Source: Streptomyces sp. LHD-70 (lineage in GTDB: Bacteria; Actinomycetota; Actinomycetes; Streptomycetales; Streptomycetaceae). From it: DNA of 64,000 nucleotides. Shown here piece after piece: positions 52,863 to 60,997 of this stretch (the first letter of the stretch is position 1; each line of letters begins with the position of its first letter). The notes beneath the pieces were generated by a model. It worked only from the letters and a program-made list of their open reading frames with translations. It ran no database searches and had not been told where the DNA came from. Where the stretch lies: assembly GCF_031157275.1 (NCBI RefSeq), contig NZ_JAVIFW010000005.1, positions 1 to 64,000 on the forward strand. The letters are read 5' to 3'. Both the position numbers and the translations under genes were made by a program.

Positions 52863-54071
52863 CTACAGCAGCGCGAACTGCCCGCCCGGGCCCTCCTCCT
52901 GGTGGTCCAGGACCGAGGCAGGGCGGCGGGACGAGTCCGGCACGGGCAGGACTTTCGCCGTGCGCAGCTCGCCCGCGCCGAGCGGAGCTTCCCCCGCCGC
53001 GCGCACCAACTCCTCCTGCCGCGGCCGGACTTCCGCGAGGAGCGACAGGACCGTGATCAGTTCGAGCAGCTCGGACGTCCAGGCCTGCGGCCACGCCGAC
53101 GGCCGCAGCGCCTCCAGGCCCTCCGGCTGCTCTGCCCACGAACGCCGCTCGAACCACAGCTGAAGGACCCGCACCCCGCACACGTGGAAGTCCCAGGCCG
53201 CTGCCGGGACCGGGGAGATCCGGCCCTCGCCGATGTGCAGGGCCTCCTCCTCGCGGTCGTAGAGCAGCTCGGTGGGGCGGGCGGGCAGCGCGGAGCGGAC
53301 GTACGGGCGGCGGCCGCCGGGGAGTTTGGGGCGCTCGCCGGTGCGCAGATGCAGCCACAGGATGCGGTGGCCGAGGTCCACGCCGTGCGCCCACACGTCC
53401 GGGTCGGCGGTGAGCGGGACGCGGCAGCCGGACGGGGTGCGGCGGGCCGCGGCCAGGCACCAGGCGAGCAGTTCCTCCGGGCCGGTCTCGGTGCCGAGGC
53501 GGTCGGCGAGCGCGTCCAGGAGCCCGGGCGCCAGGTTGGGCTCGGTGCCGCCGGGGCGCCGGTAGAGCGGGCGGATCCGGCCGGGGCGCCCGGCGGGGGA
53601 GCGGCCGTCGGGCAGCAGCGCGGTGGCGACCAGGGCGGGGCCGCCGGCCTCCGGCACGTGCCCGGGTTCGACGAGGAACAGCTGCTCGACGTCCGCGACC
53701 CGCCACAGCTCGGGCCTGGCCGCGTCGATCAGCCGGTGGTCGGGCAGCAGCCACTGCTCGTCGAACGGCCCGTGCAGCACCCGCACGGGCTCGGGGCACG
53801 GCCCGGACTCGTCGGCGAGCGGGCGCGTTCCGCTGCTCTGGCCGGGGAGTTGGGCGACGGAGGTGATCAGGGTGCGGGACCGGCTGGGGTGCAGCAACAC
53901 CTGACGCTGCTCGGCCTCGGCCCGTACGAACGCCGCCCAGCGCGCCTTCAGTGACGCCGCGTCCGGTGCCATCGGCCAGCCGCGGCCGAGCCGCAGCGGA
54001 GCGACCGACCAGGGCAGCAGATCGTCGAGCAGCGGGGCGGCGGAAACGGCTGCCACGTCCGAGTGAGTCAC
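52863..54071 (-). CDS. stand-alone type ISP restriction-enzyme C-terminal specificity-like domain
   Basis: A 402-residue protein. LLPWSVAPLRLGRGWPMAPDAASLKARW, SRSRTLITSVAQLPGQ, FDEQWLLPDHRLIDAARPELWRV, GPALVATALLP and LYDREEEALHIGEGRISPVPAAAWDFHVCGVRVLQLWFERR correspond to the C-terminal target-recognition region of type ISP (LlaGI-like) restriction-modification enzymes. The nuclease, helicase and N6-methyltransferase parts are absent, and no such genes lie nearby. Widespread in Streptomyces as a solitary gene, so a role outside restriction is likely. GTG start at 54071. It is downstream of the GntR gene with a 20-base gap. Confidence 0.8.
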   Translation of the reverse strand: MTHSDVAAVSAAPLLDDLLPWSVAPLRLGRGWPMAPDAASLKARWAAFVRAEAEQRQVLLHPSRSRTLITSVAQLPGQSSGTRPLADESGPCPEPVRVLHGPFDEQWLLPDHRLIDAARPELWRVADVEQLFLVEPGHVPEAGGPALVATALLPDGRSPAGRPGRIRPLYRRPGGTEPNLAPGLLDALADRLGTETGPEELLAWCLAAARRTPSGCRVPLTADPDVWAHGVDLGHRILWLHLRTGERPKLPGGRRPYVRSALPARPTELLYDREEEALHIGEGRISPVPAAAWDFHVCGVRVLQLWFERRSWAEQPEGLEALRPSAWPQAWTSELLELITVLSLLAEVRPRQEELVRAAGEAPLGAGELRTAKVLPVPDSSRRPASVLDHQEEGPGGQFALL

Positions 54072-54091
54072 GCTCCGATCGTACGGCGTGA

Positions 54092-54841
54092 TCAGTGGGC
54101 GTCCAGGGTGACCGTGAACGAGAAGCGGTCACCGCGGTAGTGGATGCGGGCGACGTCCAGGACCTCGCCGTCCTCGTCGTAGGTGACGCCGGTGTAGTGC
54201 AGGATCGGGCTGAGCAGCGGGACCTGGAGCAGGGCGGCCGTCTCCGGGTCCGCGAGCCTCGCCTCGACGGTGTCCGTGATCCGGCTGATGCGCAGCCGGA
54301 CCAGGTCGCGCAGCACCTTCGTCATCGGCCAGCGCTCCAGATCGGCCGGATCGATACGGGCGGCGACGTCCGGGCGGACGTAGTTGCGCGCGTGGTTGGT
54401 CGGCTCCCCGGTCTGCTCGTCGCTGCGCAGCCGGTGGTACGTGGCCACTTCCGTGAGGCCCGGGAAGTACGCGGCGACATCCGCCGGCGCCGGGCCCTCG
54501 CCATGGCTGAGCAGCTCGGTGCGCATGCCGGACTGCTGCGCCACGATCGCGTCGACGGAGCCCAACAGCCGTACCGGAGCGCCTCGTTCGGCGCTCGGCT
54601 CGATGAACGTGCCGCGCCGCCGGTGCCGGCTGATCAGACCCTCGTCCTCCAGCTCCTTGAGCGCCTGGCGCATGGTCAGGACGCTCACGCCGTAGTGCAC
54701 CGCGAGCTGCTCCTCGGTGGGCAGGCGCAGCGGCGCCTCCGGGGTGCGGCCGAGTATCGAGGCGCGCAGCGACTGCGACACCTGGTACCACAGCGGCAGC
54801 TTGCGGTTGAGGACGATCGAGTCCGGGGCAAAGGCGGTCAC
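54092..54841 (-). CDS. GntR-UTRA (HutC subfamily) transcriptional regulator
   Basis: A 249-residue regulator. The N-terminal winged HTH (LPTEEQLAVHYGVSVLTMRQALKELEDEGLISRHRRRGTFI, about 42-82) is followed by a UTRA effector domain (98-249, LLSHGEGPAPADVAAYFPG, LLSPILHYTGVTYDEDGEVLDVARIHYRGDRFSFTV). It lies 87 bases after hmgA, same strand, so it may be co-transcribed with homogentisate catabolism and sense an aromatic acid. Upstream at 54878-54885 is the palindrome AACCGGTT, a possible operator. GTG start at 54841, with GGAGC before it. Confidence 0.86.
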   Translation of the reverse strand: MTAFAPDSIVLNRKLPLWYQVSQSLRASILGRTPEAPLRLPTEEQLAVHYGVSVLTMRQALKELEDEGLISRHRRRGTFIEPSAERGAPVRLLGSVDAIVAQQSGMRTELLSHGEGPAPADVAAYFPGLTEVATYHRLRSDEQTGEPTNHARNYVRPDVAARIDPADLERWPMTKVLRDLVRLRISRITDTVEARLADPETAALLQVPLLSPILHYTGVTYDEDGEVLDVARIHYRGDRFSFTVTLDAH

Positions 54842-54928
54842 GGCTGCTCCGCTCCGTATGGATCCGCTCCGTCTTACAACCGGTTCATGACGGAATGCAT
54901 GGGACTGAGTTCAGGGGTTTCCTGAGTC

Positions 54929-56266
54929 TCAGACATTTCCTGGCCGGAAATGACGCTGGAGACCCTGCCACACATCGTCGTAGCCCGTCTGCAGGTGGGA
55001 CGCCTCGGCCGCCTGCGGGGCGAGTGTCACGGGCCAGCGGGTCTCGAACATGAACGCCAGGCCGTCGTCGATCTTCTGCGGCTTCAGCTCGGCCGCGGAC
55101 GCCTTCTCGAACGTCTCCCGGTCCGGTCCGTGCGCCGACATCATGTTGTGCAGCGAGCCGCCGCCCGGCACGAAGCCCCCTGGACCGGCAGTTTTCGCGT
55201 CGTACGCGCCCTCGATCAGGCCCATGTACTCGCTCATCACGTTCCGGTGGAAGTACGGCGGCCGGAACGTGTCCTCGCCCACCAGCCAGCGCGGCGCGAA
55301 CACCACGAAGTCGACGCCCGCGAGCCCCGGGGTGTCGGTCGGCGAGGTGAGGACCGTGAAGATCGACGGGTCCGGGTGGTCGTAGCTGATCGAGCCGATG
55401 ACGTTGAAGCGGTGCAGGTCGTAGACGTACGGGACGTGGTTGCCGTGCCAGGCGACGACGTCGAGCGGGGAGTGGTCGTAGACCGCCGACCAGAGGTTGC
55501 CGCAGTACTTGTTGACCACCTCCACGTCCCCTTCCACGTCCTCGTACGCGGCCTCCGGGGCCCTGAAGTCCCGTGCGTTGGCGAGGCCGTTGGCGCCGAT
55601 CGGGCCGAGGTCGGGGAGCTGGAAGGGCGCGCCGTAGTTCTCGCACACATAGCCGCGGGCGGTCGCGTCGAGCAGTTCCACGCGGAAGCGCACCCCGCGC
55701 GGGATCAGGGCCACCTCGCCCGGCTCGGCGCGCAGCAGGCCCAGTTCGGTGCGGAGCAGCAGGCCGCCGTGCTCGGGGACGATCAGGAGCTCGCCGTCGG
55801 CGTTGCTGAACACCCGCCGTTCCATGGGGGAGTTGGCGTGGTAGAGGTGTACGGCCATGCCGGTGCGCTGCGTCGCGTCGCCGTTGCCGCCGACCGTCCA
55901 CAGGCCGTCGAGGAAGTCGGTGCCGGGCGCGGGCTCGGGCAGCGGGTTCCAGCGCTGCCGGTTCGGGTCGGGCACGGACTCGGTGAACGGGGCCGTGCGC
56001 ACCGCGCCGTTGTCGATCCGTGTGAACGCCGGGTGCGCGGCGGAGGGGCGGATGCGGTACAGCCACGAGCGGCGGTTGTGCGCCCGCGGCTCGGTGAACG
56101 CGCTGCCGCTGAGCTGCTCCGCGTACAGGCCGAGGGGGGCGCGCTGCGGGGAGTTCCGGCCGTGCGGCAGAGCGCCGGGGACGGCCTCGCTGCTGTGCTC
56201 GTTGCCGAAGCCGGAGAGGTACGAGAGCCCCTCCGCCGTCTTCCGCGCCTGCTCGGTGCCGCTCAT
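54929..56266 (-). CDS. hmgA: homogentisate 1,2-dioxygenase
   Basis: A 445-residue non-haem iron dioxygenase that opens homogentisate to maleylacetoacetate in tyrosine and phenylalanine breakdown. [27 protein letters not shown] is the conserved N-terminus. [19 protein letters not shown] and [14 protein letters not shown] contain the iron ligands (His, Glu, His) near residues 335-375. The length is standard. GGGGAG precedes the ATG by about five bases. Divergent from the TetR gene at 56380; the 24-bp palindrome at 56296-56319 lies 30 bases upstream of hmgA and is its likely operator. Confidence 0.95.
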   Translation of the reverse strand: MSGTEQARKTAEGLSYLSGFGNEHSSEAVPGALPHGRNSPQRAPLGLYAEQLSGSAFTEPRAHNRRSWLYRIRPSAAHPAFTRIDNGAVRTAPFTESVPDPNRQRWNPLPEPAPGTDFLDGLWTVGGNGDATQRTGMAVHLYHANSPMERRVFSNADGELLIVPEHGGLLLRTELGLLRAEPGEVALIPRGVRFRVELLDATARGYVCENYGAPFQLPDLGPIGANGLANARDFRAPEAAYEDVEGDVEVVNKYCGNLWSAVYDHSPLDVVAWHGNHVPYVYDLHRFNVIGSISYDHPDPSIFTVLTSPTDTPGLAGVDFVVFAPRWLVGEDTFRPPYFHRNVMSEYMGLIEGAYDAKTAGPGGFVPGGGSLHNMMSAHGPDRETFEKASAAELKPQKIDDGLAFMFETRWPVTLAPQAAEASHLQTGYDDVWQGLQRHFRPGNV

Positions 56267-56295
56267 GTGTGCTCCCCGCTGCCGTAGGAACCTGG

Positions 56296-56319
56296 AATCC
56301 TATGGACCACCGTAGGATT
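56296..56319. promoter_or_regulatory. operator-like palindrome between hmgA and TetR gene
   Basis: AATCCTATGG (56296-56305), ACCA spacer, CCGTAGGATT (56310-56319): inverted repeats with a single mismatch. Lying between the divergent starts (hmgA 30 bases away, TetR gene 61 bases away), it is the expected place for an autoregulating TetR repressor. Confidence 0.75.
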
Positions 56320-56379
56320 GCTGAGGGGTCCCGTCAACGGGGCAGTCGGACGGCTTCTCCGGTGGTTACGCTCACGCCC

Positions 56380-56994
56380 ATGTCCTGGACCCCCGACCCC
56401 GACCCGAGCCGGCTCAGGCGCGCCCCCGTGCAGCAGCGCAGCGCCGAGCGGCTCAACCGGATACTCGACGCCTGCGCGGGCCTGCTCGACGAGGCCGGGT
56501 ACGAGGCCCTGAGCACCCGTGCCGTGGCCGAGCGCGCGGACGTGCCGATCGGTTCCGTGTACCGCTTCTTCGGCAACAAGCGCGCCATGGCCGAGGCCCT
56601 CGCGCAGCGCAACCTCGACCGGTACGCCGAGCGCATCTCCGGGCGCCTCGCGACGGTCGGGCGCGACGACTGGCGGACCGCCGCCGACGCCGCGCTCGAG
56701 GAGTACCTGACGATGAAGCGCACCGTCCCCGGCTTCGCCCTGGTCGACTTCGCCGGGCCCGTGCAGGCGCCGTCCGAGGCCAACCACCTGCTCGCCGACC
56801 GCCTGGCGGACCTCCTCGCCCGGCACCTGGGACGCTCCCTCGACGCCGGTCTGCGCCGCTGCCTCCTGGTCGGTGTGGAGGCCGCCGACGCGGTGCTCCG
56901 CCTCGCCTTCCGCCTCCGGCCCGAGGGTGACCCCGAACTGATCGCGGAGACCCGGGAGTTGCTGCACGCGTATCTGGCGCGGGCGCTCGACTGA
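56380..56994 (+). CDS. TetR-family transcriptional regulator
   Basis: A 204-residue repressor. RRAPVQQRSAERLNRILDACAGLLDEAGYEALSTRAVAERADVPIGSVYRFFGNKRAMAEAL is the TetR helix-turn-helix (about 10-70). The effector domain is helical and fits the TetR C-terminal type with YLTMKRTVPGFALVDF. It begins MSWTPDPDPS; upstream in-frame GTG codons are less likely. Placed head to head with hmgA and just before the molybdopterin oxidoreductase gene, so it may control either or both. Effector unknown. Confidence 0.87.
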   Translation: MSWTPDPDPSRLRRAPVQQRSAERLNRILDACAGLLDEAGYEALSTRAVAERADVPIGSVYRFFGNKRAMAEALAQRNLDRYAERISGRLATVGRDDWRTAADAALEEYLTMKRTVPGFALVDFAGPVQAPSEANHLLADRLADLLARHLGRSLDAGLRRCLLVGVEAADAVLRLAFRLRPEGDPELIAETRELLHAYLARALD

Positions 56995-57042
56995 ACCTGT
57001 GGGGAACGGAGCCCGAACCTTCCCCGCACCCCTCGCCCCCAT

Positions 57043-57060
57043 GCGTACCGGTCGGTATGC
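57043..57060. promoter_or_regulatory. second TetR-type palindrome, before the molybdopterin gene
   Basis: GCGTACCG-GT-CGGTATGC, one mismatch, 47 bases upstream of the molybdopterin gene's GTG. The core TACCGGTCGGTA is a motif type often bound by actinobacterial TetR repressors. It differs in sequence from the hmgA palindrome. Confidence 0.6.
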
Positions 57061-57107
57061 TCGCAGTGGAGAGTGCGCCGCCGTTGCCGCCGCCCAGGGA
57101 GGGCCCC

Positions 57108-59435
57108 GTGTCCCGCAACACCCGAACCGCGCCCCTTACGGATTCCCGTACTGATTCCGGTACCGAATCCCGTACCGATTCCGGTACCGAATCCCGTACC
57201 GCGCTCCGGATCTGCCCCCTCTGCGAGGCCACCTGCGGGCTGACCCTCACCATCGAGGGCACCCGTGTCACCGGCGCGCGCGGCGACCGCGACGATGTGT
57301 TCAGCCGGGGCTTCATCTGCCCCAAGGGCGCCGCCTTCGGCGCGCTCGACAGCGACCCCGACCGCCTCACCCGCCCCCTGGTCCGCCGCGACGGCACGCT
57401 CCAGGAGGCGAGTTGGGAGGAGGCCTTCGACGCGGTCGCCGCGGGCATCAGGCCGCTCGTCGAGGAGCACGGGCCCGACGCGATCGGCGTCGTGCTCGGC
57501 AACCCCAACGTGCACACCATGGCCGGCGCCCTCTACCCGCCCGTCCTCATGAGCGCCCTCGGCACGCACAGCCTCTTCACCGCCAGCACGCTCGACCAGA
57601 TGCCCAAGCACGTTGCCAGCGGACTGCTCTACGGCGACCCCCTCGCCATCCCCGTGCCGGACCTGGACCACACCGACCACCTGCTGCTCCTCGGCGCCAA
57701 CCCCCTCGAGTCCAACGGCAGCCTCTGTACCGCGCCCGACTTCCCCGGCCGCCTCAAGGCCCTGCGCGAGCGCGGCGGCACGCTCACCGTCGTCGACCCG
57801 CGCACCACCCGCACCGCCGAACTCGCCGACCGGCACCTCGCGATCCGCCCCGGCGCCGACGCCCTGCTGCTCGCCGCGCTCGTCCATGTCCTCTTCGAGG
57901 AGAGCCTGATCTCGCTCGGCCGGCTTGAGCGGTACGTGGAAGGGGCGGACCAACTCCGGGACGCCGTGGGCGAGTTCAGCCCCGAGGCCGTCGCAGGCGC
58001 CTGTGACGTACCGGCCGCCGAGATCCGCGCCCTGGCCAGGGAGCTGGCCGCCGCGCCCACCGCCGCCGTGTACGGCCGCATCGGCACCTGCACCGTCGAG
58101 TTCGGCACCCTCGCGAACTGGCTCGTCGACGTCCTGAACGTCCTCACCGGCAACCTCGACCGGCCCGGCGGCGCCCTCTTCCCGCTCTCCGCCACCGACC
58201 GCGCACCCCGCCCCGCCGCGCCCGGCAAGGGGTTCCGGACCGGGCGCTGGCAGAGCCGGGTGAGCGGGCACCCCGAGGTCAAGAGCGAGCTGCCCACCGC
58301 CGCGCTCGCCGAGGAGATCGACACCCCGGGCGAGGGCCGGATCCGCGCCCTGCTCGTCCTCGCCGCCAACCCGGTGCTCTCCGCGCCCGACGGGGACCGC
58401 CTCGACCGGGCGCTCGCGGGCCTGGACTTCATGGTGAGCGTCGACCCGTACCTGAACGAGACCTCCCGGCACGCGCACGTGGTGCTGCCCCCGCCGCCGC
58501 CCGCGCAGAGCGCGCACTACGACTTCGCCTTCAACGCCCTCGCCGTACGCAACCAGGCCCGCTACACGCGCGCCGCGGTCCCGCTGCGGGACGGCGCCCT
58601 GGACGAGTGCGAGATCCAGGCCCGGCTCGTCCTCGCCGTCTCCGGGATGCACGGGGCGCCTGCGCACGCCGTGGACGACATGGTCATCGAGCGCGCCCTC
58701 GGCAAGGCCGTCGCCGACCCGCACCAGAGCGTGCCCGGCCGCGACCCGAAGGAACTCGCCGCGCAGCTCACCGGCGACAGCGGCGCCGAACGCCGCCTCG
58801 ACCTGATGCTGCGCCTCGGCCCGTACGGCGACGGATTCGGCGCCGATCCCGAGGGCCTGAGCCTCGCCAAGCTGCTCGCGAACCCGCACGGCATCGACCT
58901 CGGGCCGCTGGGGTCCCGCCTCCCCGAAGTGCTCCGCACCCGCAGCGGCAGCGTCGAGCTGCTGCCCGAGCCGATCGCCGCCGACCTGCCGCGGCTGCGC
59001 GCCGCCCTGGACCGCGACCCCGCCGAGCTCGTCCTCGTCGGCCGCCGCCATCTGCGGTCCAACAACAGCTGGCTGCACAACGTCCCCGTCCTCAACCGCG
59101 GCACCAACCGCTGCACCCTGCACATCCACCCCGAGGACGCCGCCCGCGCCGGGATCGCCGACGGGCAGCCCGTCCGTATCAAGGGCGCCGGGGGAGAGGT
59201 CGAGGCGCCCGCCGAGGTCACCAGGGCCGTGCGCAGGGGCGTCGTGAGCCTGCCGCACGGCTGGGGCCACGACCGGCCCGGCACCCGTACCGCCGTCGCG
59301 ACGGCGACTCCCGGAGTGAACAGCAACCAGCTGCTCGACGGGACGCTCCTGGACCCGCTGTCCGGCACGGCGGTGCTCAACGGGGTGCCGGTTCTGCTCA
59401 CGCCCGTCGGCACAGAACCGCAGGCAAGGCTGTGA
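57108..59435 (+). CDS. molybdopterin-dependent oxidoreductase (DMSO reductase family)
   Basis: A 775-residue catalytic subunit with an Fe4S4 binding motif CPLCEATC...CPKG (about 36-70), the bis-MGD domains, LLLGANPLESNG, VVDPRTTRTAELADRHLAIRPGADALLLAAL and the C-terminal MGD domain (SNNSWLHNVPVLNRG, LHIHPEDAARAGIADGQPV). No signal peptide, so cytoplasmic. At the usual Mo-ligand position (before ASTLDQMPKHVASGLLYG) I see no Cys or SeCys; ligand uncertain. No small electron-transfer subunit is adjacent. GTG at 57108 with GGGAGG five bases before. Residues 12-31 are encoded by tandem 12-mers. Substrate unknown. Confidence 0.86.
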   Translation: MSRNTRTAPLTDSRTDSGTESRTDSGTESRTALRICPLCEATCGLTLTIEGTRVTGARGDRDDVFSRGFICPKGAAFGALDSDPDRLTRPLVRRDGTLQEASWEEAFDAVAAGIRPLVEEHGPDAIGVVLGNPNVHTMAGALYPPVLMSALGTHSLFTASTLDQMPKHVASGLLYGDPLAIPVPDLDHTDHLLLLGANPLESNGSLCTAPDFPGRLKALRERGGTLTVVDPRTTRTAELADRHLAIRPGADALLLAALVHVLFEESLISLGRLERYVEGADQLRDAVGEFSPEAVAGACDVPAAEIRALARELAAAPTAAVYGRIGTCTVEFGTLANWLVDVLNVLTGNLDRPGGALFPLSATDRAPRPAAPGKGFRTGRWQSRVSGHPEVKSELPTAALAEEIDTPGEGRIRALLVLAANPVLSAPDGDRLDRALAGLDFMVSVDPYLNETSRHAHVVLPPPPPAQSAHYDFAFNALAVRNQARYTRAAVPLRDGALDECEIQARLVLAVSGMHGAPAHAVDDMVIERALGKAVADPHQSVPGRDPKELAAQLTGDSGAERRLDLMLRLGPYGDGFGADPEGLSLAKLLANPHGIDLGPLGSRLPEVLRTRSGSVELLPEPIAADLPRLRAALDRDPAELVLVGRRHLRSNNSWLHNVPVLNRGTNRCTLHIHPEDAARAGIADGQPVRIKGAGGEVEAPAEVTRAVRRGVVSLPHGWGHDRPGTRTAVATATPGVNSNQLLDGTLLDPLSGTAVLNGVPVLLTPVGTEPQARL
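57141..57200 (+). repeat. five in-frame 12-bp repeats in the molybdopterin gene
   Basis: Degenerate 12-mer GAWTCCSGTACY repeats five times at 57141, 57153, 57165, 57177 and 57189. It encodes the N-terminal DSRT/DSGT/ESRT tetrapeptides ahead of the iron-sulfur motif. Being a multiple of three, copy number can change without a frameshift. Confidence 0.88.
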
Positions 59436-59471
59436 CCTGGAGTTTTGCTCTTATTGCTCGCGTGTCAACAT

Positions 59472-59482
59472 CTTGTTAACGC
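59472..59482 (+). promoter_or_regulatory. 11-mer shared with tct promoter, upstream of citM
   Basis: CTTGTTAACGC, identical to 37575-37585. A related GTCTTAACGTC follows at 59493-59503, about two helical turns downstream. This would suit a dimeric or tandem-binding regulator of citrate uptake. Confidence 0.55.
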
Positions 59483-59557
59483 TGAATAGCGGGTCTTAAC
59501 GTCGTCCGAACCGCCGGCCGTGGTGGGTGTTCAAGGGCGAACGTGAGAGGCCCCAAA

Positions 59558-60994
59558 ATGCTGACAATCCTTGGCTTCGCCATGATCGCGACCTTCCTGG
59601 TCCTGATCATGATGAAGAAGATGTCGCCGATAGCGGCACTCGTGCTGATCCCCGCGCTCTTCTGCGTAATCGTCGGACAAGGAGCGAAGCTCGGGGACTA
59701 CGTCCTCGACGGCGTCACCGATCTCGCGCCCACCGCGGCGATGCTGATGTTCGCGATCGTCTACTTCGGCGTGATGATCGACGTCGGCCTGTTCGACCCG
59801 ATCGTCCGAGCCATCCTGCGGTTCTGCAAGGCCGACCCGATGCGGATCGTCGTCGGCACCGCACTGCTCGCCGCGATCGTCTCGCTCGACGGCGACGGCT
59901 CCACCACCTTCATGATCACCGTCTCGGCGATGTATCCGCTCTACAAGCGCCTGAAGATGAGCCTGGTCGTGCTGACCGGTGTCGCCGCCACCGCCAACGG
60001 CGTGATGAACACCCTGCCCTGGGGCGGCCCCACCGCCCGCGCCGCGACCGCCCTCAAGCTGGACGCCACCGACATCTTCGTGCCGATGATCCCGGCGCTC
60101 GCGGTCGGCCTGCTCGCCGTCTTCGCCCTCTCGTACGTCCTCGGCCGCCGCGAGCGCAAGCGCCTCGGCTACCTCTCCCTCGAAGAGGTCACCGAGACGG
60201 TCACCGAGACCGCCGACGAGAAGGTCCTCGTCGGCGCGGGCTCCGGCAACGGCGAGGGCGCGGGCAACGGCAAGGGCTCCGGCTCCGGCAAGGCCACCGG
60301 CACCGGCGGCGACCACAGCGCCCCCGCGTACGAGAACGAGGACGGCGAGACCTTCGCCGGGCTCGACCCGAACCGCGCCACCCTGCGCCCCAAGCTGTAC
60401 TGGTTCAACGCGCTCCTGACCGTCGCCCTGCTCACCGCGATGATCACGGAACTGCTGCCCATCCCGGTGCTGTTCCTCATCGGCGCCGCCCTCGCGCTCA
60501 CGGTCAACTTCCCCAACATGACCGACCAGAAGGCCCGGATCGGCGCCCACGCCGAGAACGTCCTCAACGTCTCCGGCATGGTCTTCGCCGCCGCCGTCTT
60601 CACCGGCGTCCTCACCGGCACCGGCATGGTCGACTCCATGGCCAAGTGGATGGTCAGCTCCATCCCCGACGGCATGGGCTCGCAGATGGGCCTGGTCACC
60701 GGCCTCCTCTCCCTCCCGCTGACCTACTTCATGTCGAACGACGGCTTCTACTTCGGCATCCTGCCCGTCCTCGCCGAGGCGGGCGCCGCCCACGGCGTCG
60801 CCCCCGTGGAGATCGCCCGCGCCTCCATCGCCGGCCAGCCCCTGCACATGTCGAGCCCGCTGGTGCCCGCCGTGTTCGTCCTCGTCGGCATGGCCAAGGT
60901 CGAGTTCGGCGACCACACGAAGTTCACCGTCAAATGGGCCGCGCTCACCTCGCTCGTGGTGCTCGCCGCCGGAATCCTCTTCGGGATCATCTGA
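59558..60994 (+). CDS. citM: CitMHS-family metal-citrate/proton symporter
   Basis: A 478-residue transporter with about 12 TM helices in two halves. First half: FAIVYFGVMIDVGLFDPIVRAILRF, SLDGDGSTTFMITVSAMYPLY and ATANGVMNTLPWGGPTARA. A cytoplasmic Gly/Ser/Glu-rich loop (about 215-270) divides the protein. Second half: AAAVFTGVLTGTGMVDSMAKWM, YFMSNDGFYFGILPVLAE and GQPLHMSSPLVPAVFVL. CitMHS members import citrate complexed with Mg2+, Ca2+ or Fe3+. The ATG at 59558 follows GAGAGG by seven bases. Probable regulon partner of tctCBA; MFS gene follows at 3 bases. Confidence 0.92.
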   Translation: MLTILGFAMIATFLVLIMMKKMSPIAALVLIPALFCVIVGQGAKLGDYVLDGVTDLAPTAAMLMFAIVYFGVMIDVGLFDPIVRAILRFCKADPMRIVVGTALLAAIVSLDGDGSTTFMITVSAMYPLYKRLKMSLVVLTGVAATANGVMNTLPWGGPTARAATALKLDATDIFVPMIPALAVGLLAVFALSYVLGRRERKRLGYLSLEEVTETVTETADEKVLVGAGSGNGEGAGNGKGSGSGKATGTGGDHSAPAYENEDGETFAGLDPNRATLRPKLYWFNALLTVALLTAMITELLPIPVLFLIGAALALTVNFPNMTDQKARIGAHAENVLNVSGMVFAAAVFTGVLTGTGMVDSMAKWMVSSIPDGMGSQMGLVTGLLSLPLTYFMSNDGFYFGILPVLAEAGAAHGVAPVEIARASIAGQPLHMSSPLVPAVFVLVGMAKVEFGDHTKFTVKWAALTSLVVLAAGILFGII

Positions 60995-60997
60995 CCC

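Noticed and set aside
56334..59270. 978-residue minus-strand frame opposite the TetR and molybdopterin genes
   Set aside because: Low-complexity Gly/Val/Ala/Glu composition typical of a high-GC shadow; the plus strand has clear motifs.
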